From the NCBI GenBank assembly GCA_002914805.1, contig JXTB01000423.1, positions 263,954 through 327,953 on the forward strand: a stretch of 64,000 nucleotides of DNA, given 5' to 3'. Of the stretch, positions 37,526-49,533 are shown in pieces; positions within the stretch are counted from its first letter, which is position 1; each line of letters opens with the position of its first letter. The notes below the pieces were generated by a model. That model made no database searches. It worked only from the letters and a program-made list of their open reading frames with translations, and had not been told where the DNA came from. Made by a program: the position numbers and the translations under genes. Origin of the DNA: Parasponia andersonii (Eukaryota > Streptophyta > Magnoliopsida > Rosales > Cannabaceae).

Positions 37526-38454
37526 TGTTGTGAGTAGAAAAATTATTTATCTTAAAAGAGCACAAGTAGAAATACAATGTGTACACATCTATAATAACAA
37601 CACATGTACAACTCCGTAATAACAACGTATGTGCAGCTCTACAAGAACAACACATATGGAGCTGCATAATAACTACACATGTACAGATACATAAACATAT
37701 GGGTAGCTACACAAGAGTAGCTACATGAGGACCTTATTCCATTCTCTTGGTATAATTCATGAAGTGTGTGGCTAGTCAGGTACACGAGTTATATAGCTAG
37801 TTAACTCCACGAGTTGTGCAGCTAGCAAACTACACTAGTTTCACCCACCAAAGTGTGACACTTAAAAGTTGGCTTAAGAGCTTAACTAGCAAACTCGTGA
37901 GAAATACCTTAACTAAGTAAATACCAGGTAGCTCCTTATTAGAAATGTGCATTTCAAGGAAATGTGCACCTCAAATGAACGTGCATCTCAAGAGAGGTGC
38001 ACCTCAAGGAAACATATATCTCGGAGGAATGTACACGTAGACAAATTCTTGTGAAAAATAGATAACTCAAGTTCAAATTAGATACTTATCTTTTGGACTA
38101 AGATAATTCATTCAAGTTAAACTAAATTATTCAAATTTAGGTAATTATATAAATATTTGTATTATCTTCTAGATAAATATGTCGGCAGATACACGACATA
38201 GAATTGTAATCGACTAAGACTCTCTTCCTATAAATAGAGGTCGACATTCACGTTTTAGAACTGGTACATAAATACACTAGAACTCTGTAACATCTCTAAT
38301 AATAAAAAAAAAAATATATGTAAGTCATCTTTTTCAGGCTGGACTACTATAAAAATCGATCTCTTTTTTTTTTTAATAAATAATTCTATACAACTTGGCA
38401 AGATTTTGTCTGTGAATCTAGTCATCTTTTCTATTGACAAAACCTTCGTCAACA
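37526..38454 (+). repeat. Left LTR of the Tat element
   Basis: Starts TGTTGTGAGTAG directly after the TATAC target duplication and ends CGTCAACA. The last ~557 bp (from about 37898) align with the right LTR, including CTATAAATAGAGG (TATA box, about 38229). The first ~370 bp, which hold the 25 bp repeats, have no visible counterpart in the right LTR. Confidence 0.75.
37593..37692 (+). repeat. 25 bp tandem repeat array in the left LTR
   Basis: Four consecutive 25 bp units begin AATAACAAC, AATAACAAC, AAGAACAAC and AATAACTAC, each followed by a palindromic hexamer variant (ACATGT, GTATGT, ACATAT, ACATGT). A second looser 25 bp-period array with GCTAGT/GCTAGC and ACGAGTT cores continues at about 37760-37836. 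Confidence 0.85.
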
Positions 38455-38474
38455 ATTGGTGCTAGAATGAGGGG
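38455..38474 (+). promoter_or_regulatory. Primer binding site of the Tat element
   Basis: ATTGGTGCTAGAATGAGGGG directly follows the left LTR, the expected place and general type for Tat elements. I do not assign the priming tRNA. Confidence 0.6.
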
Positions 38475-38504
38475 AATTCCAACGAAACGTCACCTAATTT
38501 CGTC

Positions 38505-39998
38505 ATGGCTAACAAAACAACCACCAATTCCCAAAGAGCCTCATGTGATGCTATTGCTGCTGTAGCCATTGCAACCGCATGTGTACAGAATCGGGAAACT
38601 GCTCTAGCTACTCGCAACATGCAACAAAGAGACCAAGCAACTCCACCTACTATCGTTGAACCACTAATAGATCAAGCAGCACCCACCCACTATTGCACGC
38701 AGTAATCAGACGACTCCCAATACTGGATTGATAGGCTCTAATACCGCCGGCACTGCCGAAAGTCGAGTACTCAACAATGAGAAAATCATCACTACTTTAG
38801 GGAATCTTTAAGATACCTTAAACACTTTGGTTCAAAGACTTACTAATAATCAACTAGCACCCATTCTTGAAGGTGCAATTCGCATTGAGAGAGGATTATG
38901 TGCGAATATTCATAATCAACCTGCAAGCAACCACCAGAAAAGATCTCCTTCTCGAAGGTCTGGAGCTGGTAGCACATAGCAAGACAATAACCATACTGAT
39001 ATAGGTACACGACGAGTGAGATCTCAAATTATATGTAAAGAAGATCTTCGAAGCAGACTACCACGCCGGTAGAATAATACCCAAAGGAGTGCTTTTGAGA
39101 GGCTGAGCAGTAGGAACGACCTTAGAGACCATTTCAACGAGTGATGCGAAAAGAGTCGCCATCAAGAACAACATGAGATGAACCCCTAGAACTCACAGCC
39201 AAGACCTATACAGCGAGAGAATGATGGGCAAGATGCTGACCAACGGCTTCATGAGCAACGACCATGGAGAAATTCGTCACCTGCATGTTCAAATGCCTCT
39301 GTATCTAATGCTTGTGTACAACTCGTTGGAGGAATATGAATGACTGACTTGAAGGACGTGCTTAAAGTGCTTAAGGCCCAAGAGGATGAGCTCAACATGG
39401 GTTACCATGATTCTCCTATTAATCGAGACATTCGTGAAGCAACACACTAGCATAACTTTAAGATGCCAACAATAACACCATACGAAGGGAAGAGTGGCCT
39501 ATAGGAACACATCGACCACTTTAACGACCTAATGGAACTCTACCTAGTCTCTGATCTTGCAAAGTGTCATTATTCCGCAGTCATCCTTACCAAAGGAGCC
39601 AAAAGATGGTTCAGTTCACTCGAGGCTAGCTCTATCACTCCTTGGTCTCAATTCAGCACTGCATTCTTAAGGCACTACCAATCCACCAAACAATTCGACT
39701 TACCATTAGCCACTTATCTAACATCAAGCAAGGAGCTGATGAGACTATTAAGTCTTACCTCTTTAGATTCAATACAGAACTAGAACATATCCGTCATATA
39801 CCAGAGGAGGCTATGCTTGCATATATGACTGCAAGAGTTCGGGATGAAACTCCATTCTGGGAGGAGCTTCAAAAATGTGATTGCAAAATTATGACAGAGT
39901 TCTACAAGAGAGCCAATGAGCATATGAGAGTGGAAAGCTCTAAAGAAGCATTGCGCAAGATGAAAGATGAAAACACTGCTAAAAACTCAAGTGTGTAA
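38505..39998 (+). pseudogene. Tat gag, frameshifted
   Basis: The ATG at 38505 opens a gag-like N-terminus that is broken by a stop at about 38703. The retrotransposon gag core follows at 39532-39998 split over two frames: AKRWFSSLEASSITPWSQF in one, then NIKQGADETIKSYLFRFN and a charged C-terminal part in another. A frameshift lies near 39700. Its role in the intact family is the structural capsid protein. Confidence 0.8.
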
Positions 39999-40079
39999 TA
40001 ACCTAAGAATAATAACTCGAAAAGCAATGACCGCAAGAGAAAGAATAACAGCAAATGTGAATCATCTCCCAAGAAGTCA

Positions 40080-40997
40080 CGGAATAATGATAAAAGAGCA
40101 TCAATCCTGTGTTATAACAACTTTACTGAGTTGATTGCATCTCTAAAGCATGTGTATGCTGTATCAAAAGAGAAACTCATCTACAGGACACCACCTCCTA
40201 TCAAGACGGAAGCATCGAAGAGAGACCCAAAGAAGTACTATCGATTTCACAAAGAGGTCAGGCACGATACCAATCGATGCTTTGCGCTTATATCTGAAGT
40301 TGAGGACTTAGTTTGAAGAGGTTCCTTGAAAGAGTTTTTTGCACACAGAAACAATATTCGAGACCATAGAGAATGTGAGGAAGACAAACAACAAGCTGAG
40401 GATATTATTCGTGATATTAGAACTATATTTGGTGGTATACAAATCAGTGGTGACTCTAAAAGAGCACAAAATAGATATGTAAATGAGGCCAAGACTAGTC
40501 ACCTCACCAATATCCACCACCTCAGCGAGCGACCAACCAAGAGGTTCACAAGAGAATATGATGATGTCACCTTTTCTGAGGAAGATGCACGACTTGTACA
40601 CCAGCCTCATAATGATCCTCTTATTATTAAAGCTAAAGTGGGAAACAATAACCTCTACAGAATACTTGTCGACAATAGCATTGTTGCAGATATCCTTTAT
40701 TTAGAGGCAAATAAGAAAATAGGGCTGAGTGAAGATCTCCTAAAACCAGTCGTGACTCCACTTTATAGATTTACAAGAGACTTCCTTATCCTAAGAGTTG
40801 CAATATCACTTCCAATCATAGTTGGTAACGAGCCTCGCATCTCCACAGTAATGACAAAATTCTTAATCATTGATTGCCCATCTACATTTAATGTTGTGAT
40901 TGAGGGACCTACTCTAAAAAACTTGAAAGCAATCACATCTATTTACCACTGCAAGGTAGCCAATATAAGACGCGCGAGTGTTACATCAAAGCCATAA
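40080..40997 (+). pseudogene. Tat protease region, active site altered
   Basis: The linker is followed by the Tat-type aspartic protease segment: DDVTFSEEDARLVHQPHNDP, then the active-site strand ILVDNSIVADILY, then PSTFNVVIEGPTLKNLKAI. The family usually has Asp-Asn-Gly at the active site; here Gly is Ser. A stop at 40314-40316 interrupts the upstream linker. It processes the polyprotein in intact relatives. Confidence 0.78.
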
Positions 40998-41344
40998 AGA
41001 TAGCTTCTAAAAACAAAGAAGTTATCCAAGTTCTGGTAGCTAACCCGAACCTGCATGTATGGAGATAATTAATGACAACCTCGATCTACACACAAGTAAT
41101 GGTGAACCTGTTACTGGACCTATTGAATAACTAGTTGAGCTACAAGTGGATGAGAAAGATCCTACAAGAGTACTAAAATTTGGCAAGCAATTGAAGGAAG
41201 ATTTATGCAAGGAATTGTTAGCTTTTCTGATTGACAACTTGGATGTATTTGCCTAGAAACATGCAGATATGATTGGAATTAACCCTAAAATCATGTGTCA
41301 CCAATTAAACATAAATCTTGATTATAGGCCAGTTAGATAGAAAT

Positions 41345-42000
41345 GAAGAGCGATGGATCCAGATCGCTATCAAGCACCTAAAGATGAAGTAGATAATCTT
41401 CTTGACATCAGCTTCATCCATGAGTCATTCTACCCAAACTGGCTATCAAATCCGGTCCTCGTCAAGAAACCAAATGGGAAGTAGTGCACATGTATAGATT
41501 TTACCGATCCAAATAAAGCCTTCCCCAAAGACATTTTTGTGCTACCACGCATCGACCAATTGGTAGATGCAACCTCTGGTCATGAACTCCTCAACTTTAT
41601 GGATCCATAATTGAGTTACAACCAGATCCCCATGTACGGGCTTGATGAGGAGCACACATCTTTCATTACTAACCGTGGACTCTACTGCTATAAAGTGATG
41701 CCATTCAATCTCAAAAACACTAGTGCAACATATCAAAGGTTGGTAAACATGATATTTGCTAACCAAAAAGGCAAAACTATAAAGGTGTACGTAAATGATA
41801 TACTGGTAAAGTCAAAACACACATCAGAACATGTAGCGCACCTAGACGAAATGTTTAACATACTACTACACTACCAGATGAAGCTCAACCTATTGAAGTG
41901 CACTTTTGGAGTGGGGTCAGGTAAATTCTTGGGATTTATGGTCAACCAAAGAGGAATAAAAGCTAATCCAGAAAAGATACAAGCTCTGATAGACATGTGA
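41345..42000 (+). pseudogene. Tat reverse transcriptase, with in-frame stops
   Basis: The RT domain reads through several stops: finger block NWLSNPVLVKKPNGK, palm block YNQIPMYGLDEEHTSF, RGLYCYKVMPFNLKN, the catalytic strand as VYVNDILVKSKH, and GKFLGFMVNQRGIKANPEKI. One Asp of the catalytic YVDD-like box is Asn, and the preceding FMDP block ends in a stop, so it is inactive. Confidence 0.9.
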
Positions 42001-43140
42001 TCTCCTATACGTCCAAAAGAAGTCTAAAGTTCAACAGGGAGAGTTGATGCACTCAATAGATTTATATCACATGCAACTGATAAGTGTCTCTCATTCTTCA
42101 ACGCACTCAAAAGACCTAAGCGTTTCGAGTGGACCAAGTAAGGTGAGCAAGCATTTCAAGAGCTTAAGAAACACCTCAGGCAACCACTGTTGCTTTCTAA
42201 ACCAGTGCACAGAGAAAGCTTATACATATACCTCGTCGTGTCACAACACGCAATATCTGCCGCACTTGTACTCGAGAAAGAAAAGATACAATATCCGGTG
42301 TATTATATTAGCAAATGACTTTTAGATACTGAAATAAGATACACAAAGATGGAAAAGCTCGCTTTATGCTTGGTAGTCACTTCAAGAAACCTACATCCCT
42401 ACTCTCATGCACACATCACAGAAGTGCTAGCAAATTACCCTCTTAAATAAATTCTACAAAAACTAGACGCTTCTTATCGTCTGCTTAAATGGGCTATTGA
42501 GCTAAGCCAATTTAAGATCAATTATAAGCCCAAAACAACAATTAAGGGACAAGCACTCGTAAACTTTATAGCTGAATTCTCATATAAAGCATTAGAAACA
42601 ACTACAATAGAAAGTGATGATAATTCCAGAGAACTAGCGACCCGAATTAAGCAACAACCAAAGTAGAGCTTGTATGTTGATGGTTCCTCAAATGAAAAGG
42701 GAGCAGAAGCCGGATTAATGCTTATTAAATCTGAACAACATAGAATCCATTGCGCTCTATATCTTGATTTTAAAGCCTCCAATAATGAACCTGAATATAA
42801 GGCGATACTGGCAGGATTACAGCTTGCGCGCGAGATGAAGGCTTCCTCGATAGAGGTGTACATTGATTCATAACTTGTCATTTTCCAGATTAACAACAAA
42901 TACCAAGTGCGAGGTGAACGAATGATCACTTACCTAAAGAAAGCAAAGGAATTGCTTAACTCCTCCAAATCTTATGTTGTACATTAATTCCCTCGCTTAG
43001 AAAAATCGCATGCAGATGCTCTTGCTAAACTCGCCTCCACCAAGGACGTCAAACTCCTTGATATTATTCATGTAGACTTTTTAGCAACATCGAGTATCAA
43101 TGAGCTTGATAACATTGCCATGGCCATAGATCAGCCATAG
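42001..43140 (+). pseudogene. Tat dual RNase H domains
   Basis: The ordinary retroviral-type RNase H and connection follow RT (SAALVLEKEKIQYPVYYISK, then MEKLALCLVV, then KWAIELSQFKINYKPK). A second, archaeal-like RNase H follows at about 42661-42990, with YVDGSSNEKGAEAGLML and NNEPEYKAILAGLQLA and a catalytic Asp in VYIDS. The second domain is diagnostic of the Tat group. Several stops interrupt both. Confidence 0.85.
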
Positions 43141-43199
43141 ACGTGGATGGACTCTATATTGGCCTATTGAAAGAGGACAAGCTACCTGAAGATAAAGAT

Positions 43200-44378
43200 A
43201 CATCCATCTCTATCTGAAAGAAAGTTGTGCACTACGTGATATATGATGACAAGCTCTATAAGCGAGGTTTCAGCATACCAATCCTGAGATGCGTTAAGGA
43301 GGTAGAAGCCACATATGTTCTGCAAGAGATATATGAAGGCATATATGGCAACCATACTAGGGGGCAATCTTTAGCTCAAAAGGCATTACTACAAGGATAT
43401 TATTGGCCCATTATGTAGTGCGATGCGATGGATTTTGCCCGTAAGTGTGATAAATGTCTACACTTTAAACTAGTTCATAAGTCACATCCTGAGAAGTTGA
43501 CCTCAATGATAAGCCTTTGGCCCTTTGCTAGATGGAGAATTGATTTGATAGGAGCATTACTGATAAGTCATGGAGGTACAAACCATGTGATTATAGCAAT
43601 TGACTACTTCACAAAGTAGACTGAAGCTAAAGCCTTGTCCATAATTACTGCTAGAAAGATCAAAACTTTTGTCTACAAAAAAAATTGTTTGCAGGTTTGG
43701 AATTCCAAAAGCCATTATTTCTGATAATGGCAAACAATTTGACTATGTAGGATTCAAGAAATTTTGTGATGACTTGGGTATCGAGAAAAGGTTTTCACCA
43801 ATAGCGTGCCCGCAGACAAATGGTCAAGCTGAAGCTATGGACGAGACCTTGAAGCACAACTTTAAGATGAAGCTAGATATTTTAAAGATGCCTAGGTGGA
43901 TTAGCTACCAGAAGTCTTTTGGGCTTATTGTACAACTACAAGAACTGCTACACAAGAAACACCTTTCTCCCTTGCAAATGGCTACGAAGCTATGATCCCA
44001 ATAGAAGTTGGTCTTAGCAATACTTGGATAGATACATTCAACATCTATGAAAATCATGTTCTTCAAAGGTATGAGCTCGATTTGCTTGAAGAGCAAAGAA
44101 ACAATGCTCAGCTCCGAGTCGCTATCTATTAGCAATGCATCACTCGCTATTTCAACTCCAAAATAAAAGAGTGTCGATTCAAAATTAGTGTCCTAGTTTT
44201 CAGAAAAGTTTTTCTTAACACTAAAGAACTAGGAGCAGGTGTATTTGGACCAACTTGAGAAGGACCATACCATATCGCAAGTATCATATGACCTGAAACA
44301 TATAAGCTTGGGGAATTAGACAGCAAACAAATTCCCATATCTTGGAATGTAAATTACCTATGCCGCTACTACCAATAA
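43200..44378 (+). pseudogene. Tat integrase, frameshifted
   Basis: The zinc-finger (H-H-C-C) segment is visible as GIYGNHTRGQSL to CDKCLHFK. The catalytic core has RIDLIGALLISHGG (first Asp), then after a frameshift near 43670 the block GIPKAIISDNGKQF (second Asp) and ACPQTNGQAEA (Glu). The C-terminus ends WNVNYLCRYYQ before a stop, the usual end of pol in this family. Confidence 0.88.
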
Positions 44379-44638
44379 CTGTTGTTTCTTCTGATTAAAT
44401 TTTTTAGGAAGTTTTCATGTCTTTATTTTATTTTAGTAATTTGATTATTCTCGAAGTTTTTATTTCAACGATTATAGTTCACTTCAGAATTAATAAAGAT
44501 TCGAGTTCTTTTATTGCATACATGATTACATCTAACTTCATGATCTTGATTCTCTAACACCAAGTTGAGTTGTACATTCCCTAATGCATTCATTTTCCCG
44601 CTTATCAAGTTTTTTGCTATTTACAATCAGCTTCAAAA

Positions 44639-44649
44639 CTTGGGGGGCA
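44639..44649 (+). promoter_or_regulatory. Polypurine-like tract after pol
   Basis: CTTGGGGGGCA resembles the polypurine tract of Tat elements, yet it lies 3.1 kb before the right LTR. It may be a vestigial or internal tract. Confidence 0.45.
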
Positions 44650-44740
44650 TGAAGGAGTTATTGAAAATGCTCCTCAAATATGCACACTTCGCTAAAAATT
44701 AATGAAGCGGATACAAGCACGCAAAAAATTTTCAATAGAT

Positions 44741-44905
44741 GCACAACACCCCTTCCTGATGCTACATACACCTAGTCGCAGAGCAGGGGATACATGTTGA
44801 TACACGTATCGAGTATTAGGTATGCAATACCCCTTTCTGATGCTTTGTGTACTACAGACATAAAGCGGAGGATACATATTGATATACATACCGACAAACC
44901 TAATA
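44741..44905 (+). repeat. Two degenerate ~82 bp tandem units in the Tat 3' region
   Basis: The unit containing CCCCTTCCTGATGCT and GGGGATACAT (from about 44741) is repeated from about 44824 as CCCCTTTCTGATGCT and GGAGGATACAT. Tandem repeats between pol and 3' LTR are common in this lineage. Confidence 0.65.
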
Positions 44906-45187
44906 GAGTTAAAGACAAGTAACTACTTGCTACGCTCAAGAAGAAAAAATATGCAATACTAAATATGTAACACGAGATGTTTATAAATAGAGTTCTATAA
45001 GTTCTAAGAACATAAAGATCTTCTACTACCGACCACTAGCAATATTCTACTGATGACAGTTTAAAGGTAGATAACTCTGTATACAATAGGCATAAGTGTA
45101 ATCAAAAGCACAAAGTAAAAACAAATAAAAAGACCTAAGTAAAAACAAATAAAAAGACCTACACATCTTGGGAAGTCTCCTCACTAG

Positions 45188-47538
45188 CTACACAACCCGC
45201 CTCATCAAACTCAAGGTCAATCTCTGCATCAGAATGATTATTAATCCCAACAGCATCAACTGATGTTGTCTCTGCCTCCTCCCACTCTCGAACTTGGTCA
45301 ACATACATCTCACCGAGGAGAGAAAAGTCGAATTGCTTGTCAAAAGACCAAATGTTTTACAACATGTCAGAAACACCTCTATCATACTCTTTTCCTTTAA
45401 GTTCCTTCATCTCTTCACTAGTCTTAAAAGCATTAAGCGCAAGCTCAACAACTTCACTGACAACAGCATCCTTAGACTTTTTCTCTTCATCAAGAGAAGA
45501 CTTCTTACCTTCAATAACTTTCAAAAGATAATCGATTTCTTTTTTGTATGCTTCAGAGTCTTTTTCAGCTTTCTTAAGGCGAGAATCTAACGAGGATTTC
45601 TCATTTGATAATTTGGTGAATTTGTTGTTCACATCCTCCAATCTCTTAGTCAGTACCTTTATTTTCTTTTTATAACTATCCCCGTTTTGGAGCATATCGA
45701 AATAGGAGCTAAAGGCATTAGTTTCTTTTTATAATTATCCCCTTTTTGGAGCATATCAAAATTGGAGCTGAAGGCCTTAGAAAGTAAGGCATCACCCTGT
45801 GTGCAACAAGAAAAAATGATCAATGACCTATAAGTATAAGCATACAGAACGTATTGATAAAAAGTGATATATGAACAAAATAAGGTGTAAGCATGCACTT
45901 GGAAGATCATCTCCATAGAAGCTCTGAACTTCTCAAACTCCAACATTTTACTCAGTCTTCCATGTTTCCTCGCAAACAACCTCGCTCAAAAAGTTCAATG
46001 GAAGAGCTAGATACCTTGGAAGCTTAGTAAGAGCCTCTTCAAGACTAGGAATAGAGTCAACAGGAGGAGATAATCCTTCTCTTGCTATAAATGGGCGAGT
46101 ATGAGCAGCACACCTAATTTCTTCAAGTAAACTACCCAGATGAACATCGAGGATATCATCAGAATTATGTGAAGGCTGTTTGTTTTTGCTTCTTTGAAGA
46201 AAGATCATTGGCGACTTTCTTCCCCTTTAGATCTGATTTCCGAGGAGGGGCAGGGAGGTGAAGAGCTGTATTACGTGCACCTGGAGATGTTAGTGCACGT
46301 GGAGTTGAGCTAGAACTGCCATTTGTGGAAACAGGAGGACTGGGACGAAGGTTAAACTTACTCATTTCTGCATTCAAAACATTGCATATTAGCGAAAAAA
46401 AAAAGACTCGAAAAAGTCTAAAAAGTAACTATATAAATGAAGCCTGTAGGTTCACCTGAGGAAGTGCAAGCTAAATATTTGGGCTCACGAACGAATGATA
46501 TTTCCTCCTCAATATCAGAGCTCAACAAATAAGGATATACCTTAATAGAAACAAACTCACTAGTGGAGACTTGTACATTCCCTTTACAAGTGCTATTAGA
46601 AAAAGCTACTCCTTTAGAGAAGAAGCCATAGCGAACTAAAGTCTCACTTGTGCACAATCAACTAAAACACCTGTAAATAGGTGGGAGCTCACTGATAAAT
46701 TGTGCACGATGGAGCTTCTTTCCTTCAAGTATTGGTTGTGAATGGTTACCTGTGAGAAAGATAGCATTTGTTAGAATATGAGTTAGAAATCTTGCAAACA
46801 AGCAACAATTGGCAATCTCATCACTTAGTGTCTTAAAAATTCTATGTTCAGAAGATGGGTACCAAAACCACTTAGTAATCTAACTACTCACGTTGGAACG
46901 AATAGTAATAATTGCGTTCAACACTTTTATCTGTCATTTGCAGACATAGTAGAACCCGTTAGCACTTGAGTTAGCTTTTATTGTAAAAAAGTATGCAAAC
47001 TCTTCGACAGATAAGGTGCCAAATCCCATCTCTTTGTAAAGAAATAAAGTCCCACCATATAACGATAAGAGTTGGGTGAAAGCTGGAAAAGACCTACATC
47101 ATAATGTTCAAGAACTTGCTCAATGAATGGATGCAAAGGAGGAGCCACCCCACACTTCATAATGGCTTCAGAAAAAGGAGCAAAACCTACAGGAGGGTCA
47201 TATGGTTTCTCATCACTAGTTGGACAACAAAGGATGACCAGAACCTTATATTTGTCTTTTATCCTTGCTAATTCAGACTCTGAGATGGTGGACTCCCATG
47301 TTTCACGTCTATTGTCTCCTACAACGACATAGTTCTCACTTTCCTCACTATAATCGCTCTCTTCACCATTGAACTCACTAACATGTGATTCAAATTCTAC
47401 ATGAACACCACTTGAGCTCGTTAGTTGTGTTACCTCTGCTTGCACCTCTTCCAACTCGCTAGATGCGACTGGAGATGATGTGCCTGCACTATATTCCCAT
47501 TTAGATACACTCTCATTACTTGACATTTGAAGATGCAA
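45188..47538 (-). pseudogene. Antisense additional ORF (aORF) of the Tat element
   Basis: Runs opposite to gag-pol between pol and the 3' LTR, in pieces. The first piece (47538-46978, 186 codons) is acidic, then holds ILCCPTSDEKPYDPP, PPLHPFIEQVLEHYDVGLFQ and LSPNSYRYMVGLYFF. This pattern matches the plant 'putative gypsy type transposon' (Transposase_28) domain as I know it. Downstream pieces are a Pro/Ser-rich linker with a basic patch (46377-46165) and a long Lys/Glu coiled coil (45695-45357). Introns or frameshifts separate them. Such antisense frames are known in Tat relatives, and their function is unknown. This copy is probably broken. Confidence 0.7.
45663..45780 (-). repeat. 59 bp tandem duplication in the aORF
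   Basis: 45663-45721 and 45722-45780 are near-identical and share TTTTTATAA and TTGGAGCATATC. Fifty-nine is not a multiple of three, so the duplication shifts the antisense frame. Confidence 0.8.
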
Positions 47539-47779
47539 ATAAGTTTATGTCGGTATGTGGAGACGTACGGAGTGGCCTCACAACCATTCAAGTCACTACC
47601 GCATGCAACAAAGAAACAATTTGCAATCAAAATCCGTTGTGTAGAGAGCAACAATGTGGAACTACACTGGTTGTCAAATAACACAATATTCAGCAAGCAA
47701 GAATAAATTGGCAAACAGAAGAGCTTGTGACAAGAGGTGTACAAACAAGCCTTCAACAAAACAGCTTGCAATCTCAACT

Positions 47780-48338
47780 TGAGGGTACTAGCTTAAGTAA
47801 ATACTAACTGGCTCCTTATTAGAATCGTGCATCTCAAGGAAATGTACACCTCAGATGAACGTACATCTCAAAAGACGTGCACCTCAAAGAAACATGTATC
47901 TCGGAAGAATGTACACCTAGACAAATTCTTGTGAAAAATGGATAACTCAAGTTCAAATTGGATACTTATCTTTTGGACTAAGATAATTCATTCAAGTTAA
48001 GCTAAATTATTCAAATTTAGATAATTATATAAATATTTGTATTATCTTCTAGATAAATATGATGGCAGATACACGATATAGAACTGTAATCGACTGAGAC
48101 TCTCTTCCTATAAATAAAGGCTCACAATCACGTTTTAAAACAAGTACACAAATATACTAGAGTTCTGTAACACTCTCTAATAATTAAAAAAAAAAAATGG
48201 ACTTAGATCATCTTTTACAGACTGAACCGCTATAAAAATCAATCTCTTTTTATTTTTCTGTTAATAATTCTATACAACTTAGTTAGATTCTGTCTGTGAA
48301 TCTAGTAGTCTTTTCCGTTAACAAAACTTCCGTCAACA
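47780..48338 (+). repeat. Right LTR of the Tat element (5' part missing)
   Basis: Aligns with 37898-38454 (CTCCTTATTAGAA, CAAATTCTTGTGAAAAAT, CGTCAACA at the end), followed by the TATAC target duplication. Sequence matching the first ~370 bp of the left LTR is not seen before it. Confidence 0.82.
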
Positions 48339-48343
48339 TATAC

Positions 48344-49533
48344 AAAGATATTCTACATAATTCAGGAAACAAACACAAAATATACCCATGTTAAGAAGAA
48401 AGTAGGAGGAGGGGGAAATCGATACTCATATAAAAAAAAATAAAAATAAAAATAAAATAGGTAGGAAAAATAGAGGAATTTTCGTCGCAATTAGCATTTT
48501 GTTTAGAAAAACATATGCAGCCAAAAAAATAACCGATACTCATAAAAGGAAATTAGGGAAAATAGAGGAATTTTCCACCTATATTACGCAACTTACTCAG
48601 CTTATAACTTAATTTTTCTAGATTTATGTCTTGTTTTATAAAAGGTTTTACCAGTGTAAAAATGCCAACAAAAAATAGACTATACAATCCCCAAAAGAAA
48701 ACGTTCGGCCTTTTGAAACATAAATCTAGTTGGCGGTGGGTTAGTTTGATATTACATTATTATATCAGAGGTGTTGCATTCGATGAAAGCAAAATTGGGT
48801 GGGTTCATAGTATAAGAATACATTTCTATGAAAGAAAAGCAACATATATCACAAAGCACGCACTTTCCCTAAAAAGCAAGACTTTTGCACAATCTCAAGT
48901 GTGTTACATGAGTGATCTCGCTTTGAAGTGCATTGTTGCTTCACTATGCAAATTCCATAAATCCTACAACGATCGATGTAGTGTGATTTCTGTATGATCT
49001 TAGATCCCAATGATGGAATTACTGGTTAGAAGTTTTTTGAGGAAAATATCAGACTAAAGTACCGGAGAATAGATCAATTTAAATCAATTCATGAAAATTG
49101 AACGACGAGCTTTCTTGCATAGATTGAAGCAGTAAACAACTACTAATGTCTCGGAAAAATGCATAGCATGACAGCAAAATAACCTCGCTTGAATGGATAA
49201 AAAAAAAAAAAAAAAACACTTAGATAATTGAGATTCCTGGACCGTACGTAGGCAAGATAAAACGCATAGTTATCTTCATAAACAGATGGTTGAATCCTAC
49301 AACCAATAGAATATTCTTCGGTCCGTTAGGCTCAAAAGAGCTCAGATTAAAGGTTACTGTTTAACCCCACCTGCACCAGGACTTGCGAGCCAAAAGGCAT
49401 TAGAATATTCATTGTTTGGAATTACAAGGTTCCAAGATCAAGAAATGAGGTTCAACCTCCCTTCCTAACTAGAAAAAGCATTATCTACAGTCATGGCTTA
49501 TAAATTGTAACCAGAACAGTCTATGGAGAGGCG
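48344..49533. other. Space between the Tat element and the SPT5-like gene
   Basis: Likely includes the 3' UTR of the minus-strand SPT5-like gene in its right part. A plus-strand frame of 123 codons (48626-48997) has no recognisable domain. A-rich runs occur near 48430 and 49200. Confidence 0.5.

Larger units (their letters stand above)
37526..48338 (+). mobile_element. Degenerate Tat-lineage Ty3/gypsy retrotransposon
   Basis: The element is bounded by the identical 5-mers TATAC at 37521-37525 and 48339-48343. It has a left LTR beginning TG and a right LTR ending CA. Inside, in order, lie PBS, gag, protease, RT, RNase H, a second (archaeal-like) RNase H, integrase, then a 3.4 kb 3' region with an antisense frame, then the right LTR. 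The second RNase H and the position of the antisense frame are Tat features. Every coding domain carries in-frame stops or frameshifts, so it is not autonomous today. In about 155 bp compared by hand the LTRs differ at about 9% of sites, younger than the LARD-like element at 13 kb. Confidence 0.9.

Noticed and set aside
37593..37692. CRISPR-like regular array
   Set aside because: Units are contiguous 25 bp tandem repeats without spacers, in a plant retrotransposon LTR.
37893..37897. Left LTR start at the TGAG near 37898
   Set aside because: The preceding 5-mer does not match the sequence after the right LTR, whereas TATAC at 37521-37525 does.
48626..48997. 123-codon plus-strand frame beside the Tat element
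   Set aside because: Starts with ATG but has no recognisable domain and AT-rich codon use like the surrounding non-coding DNA.
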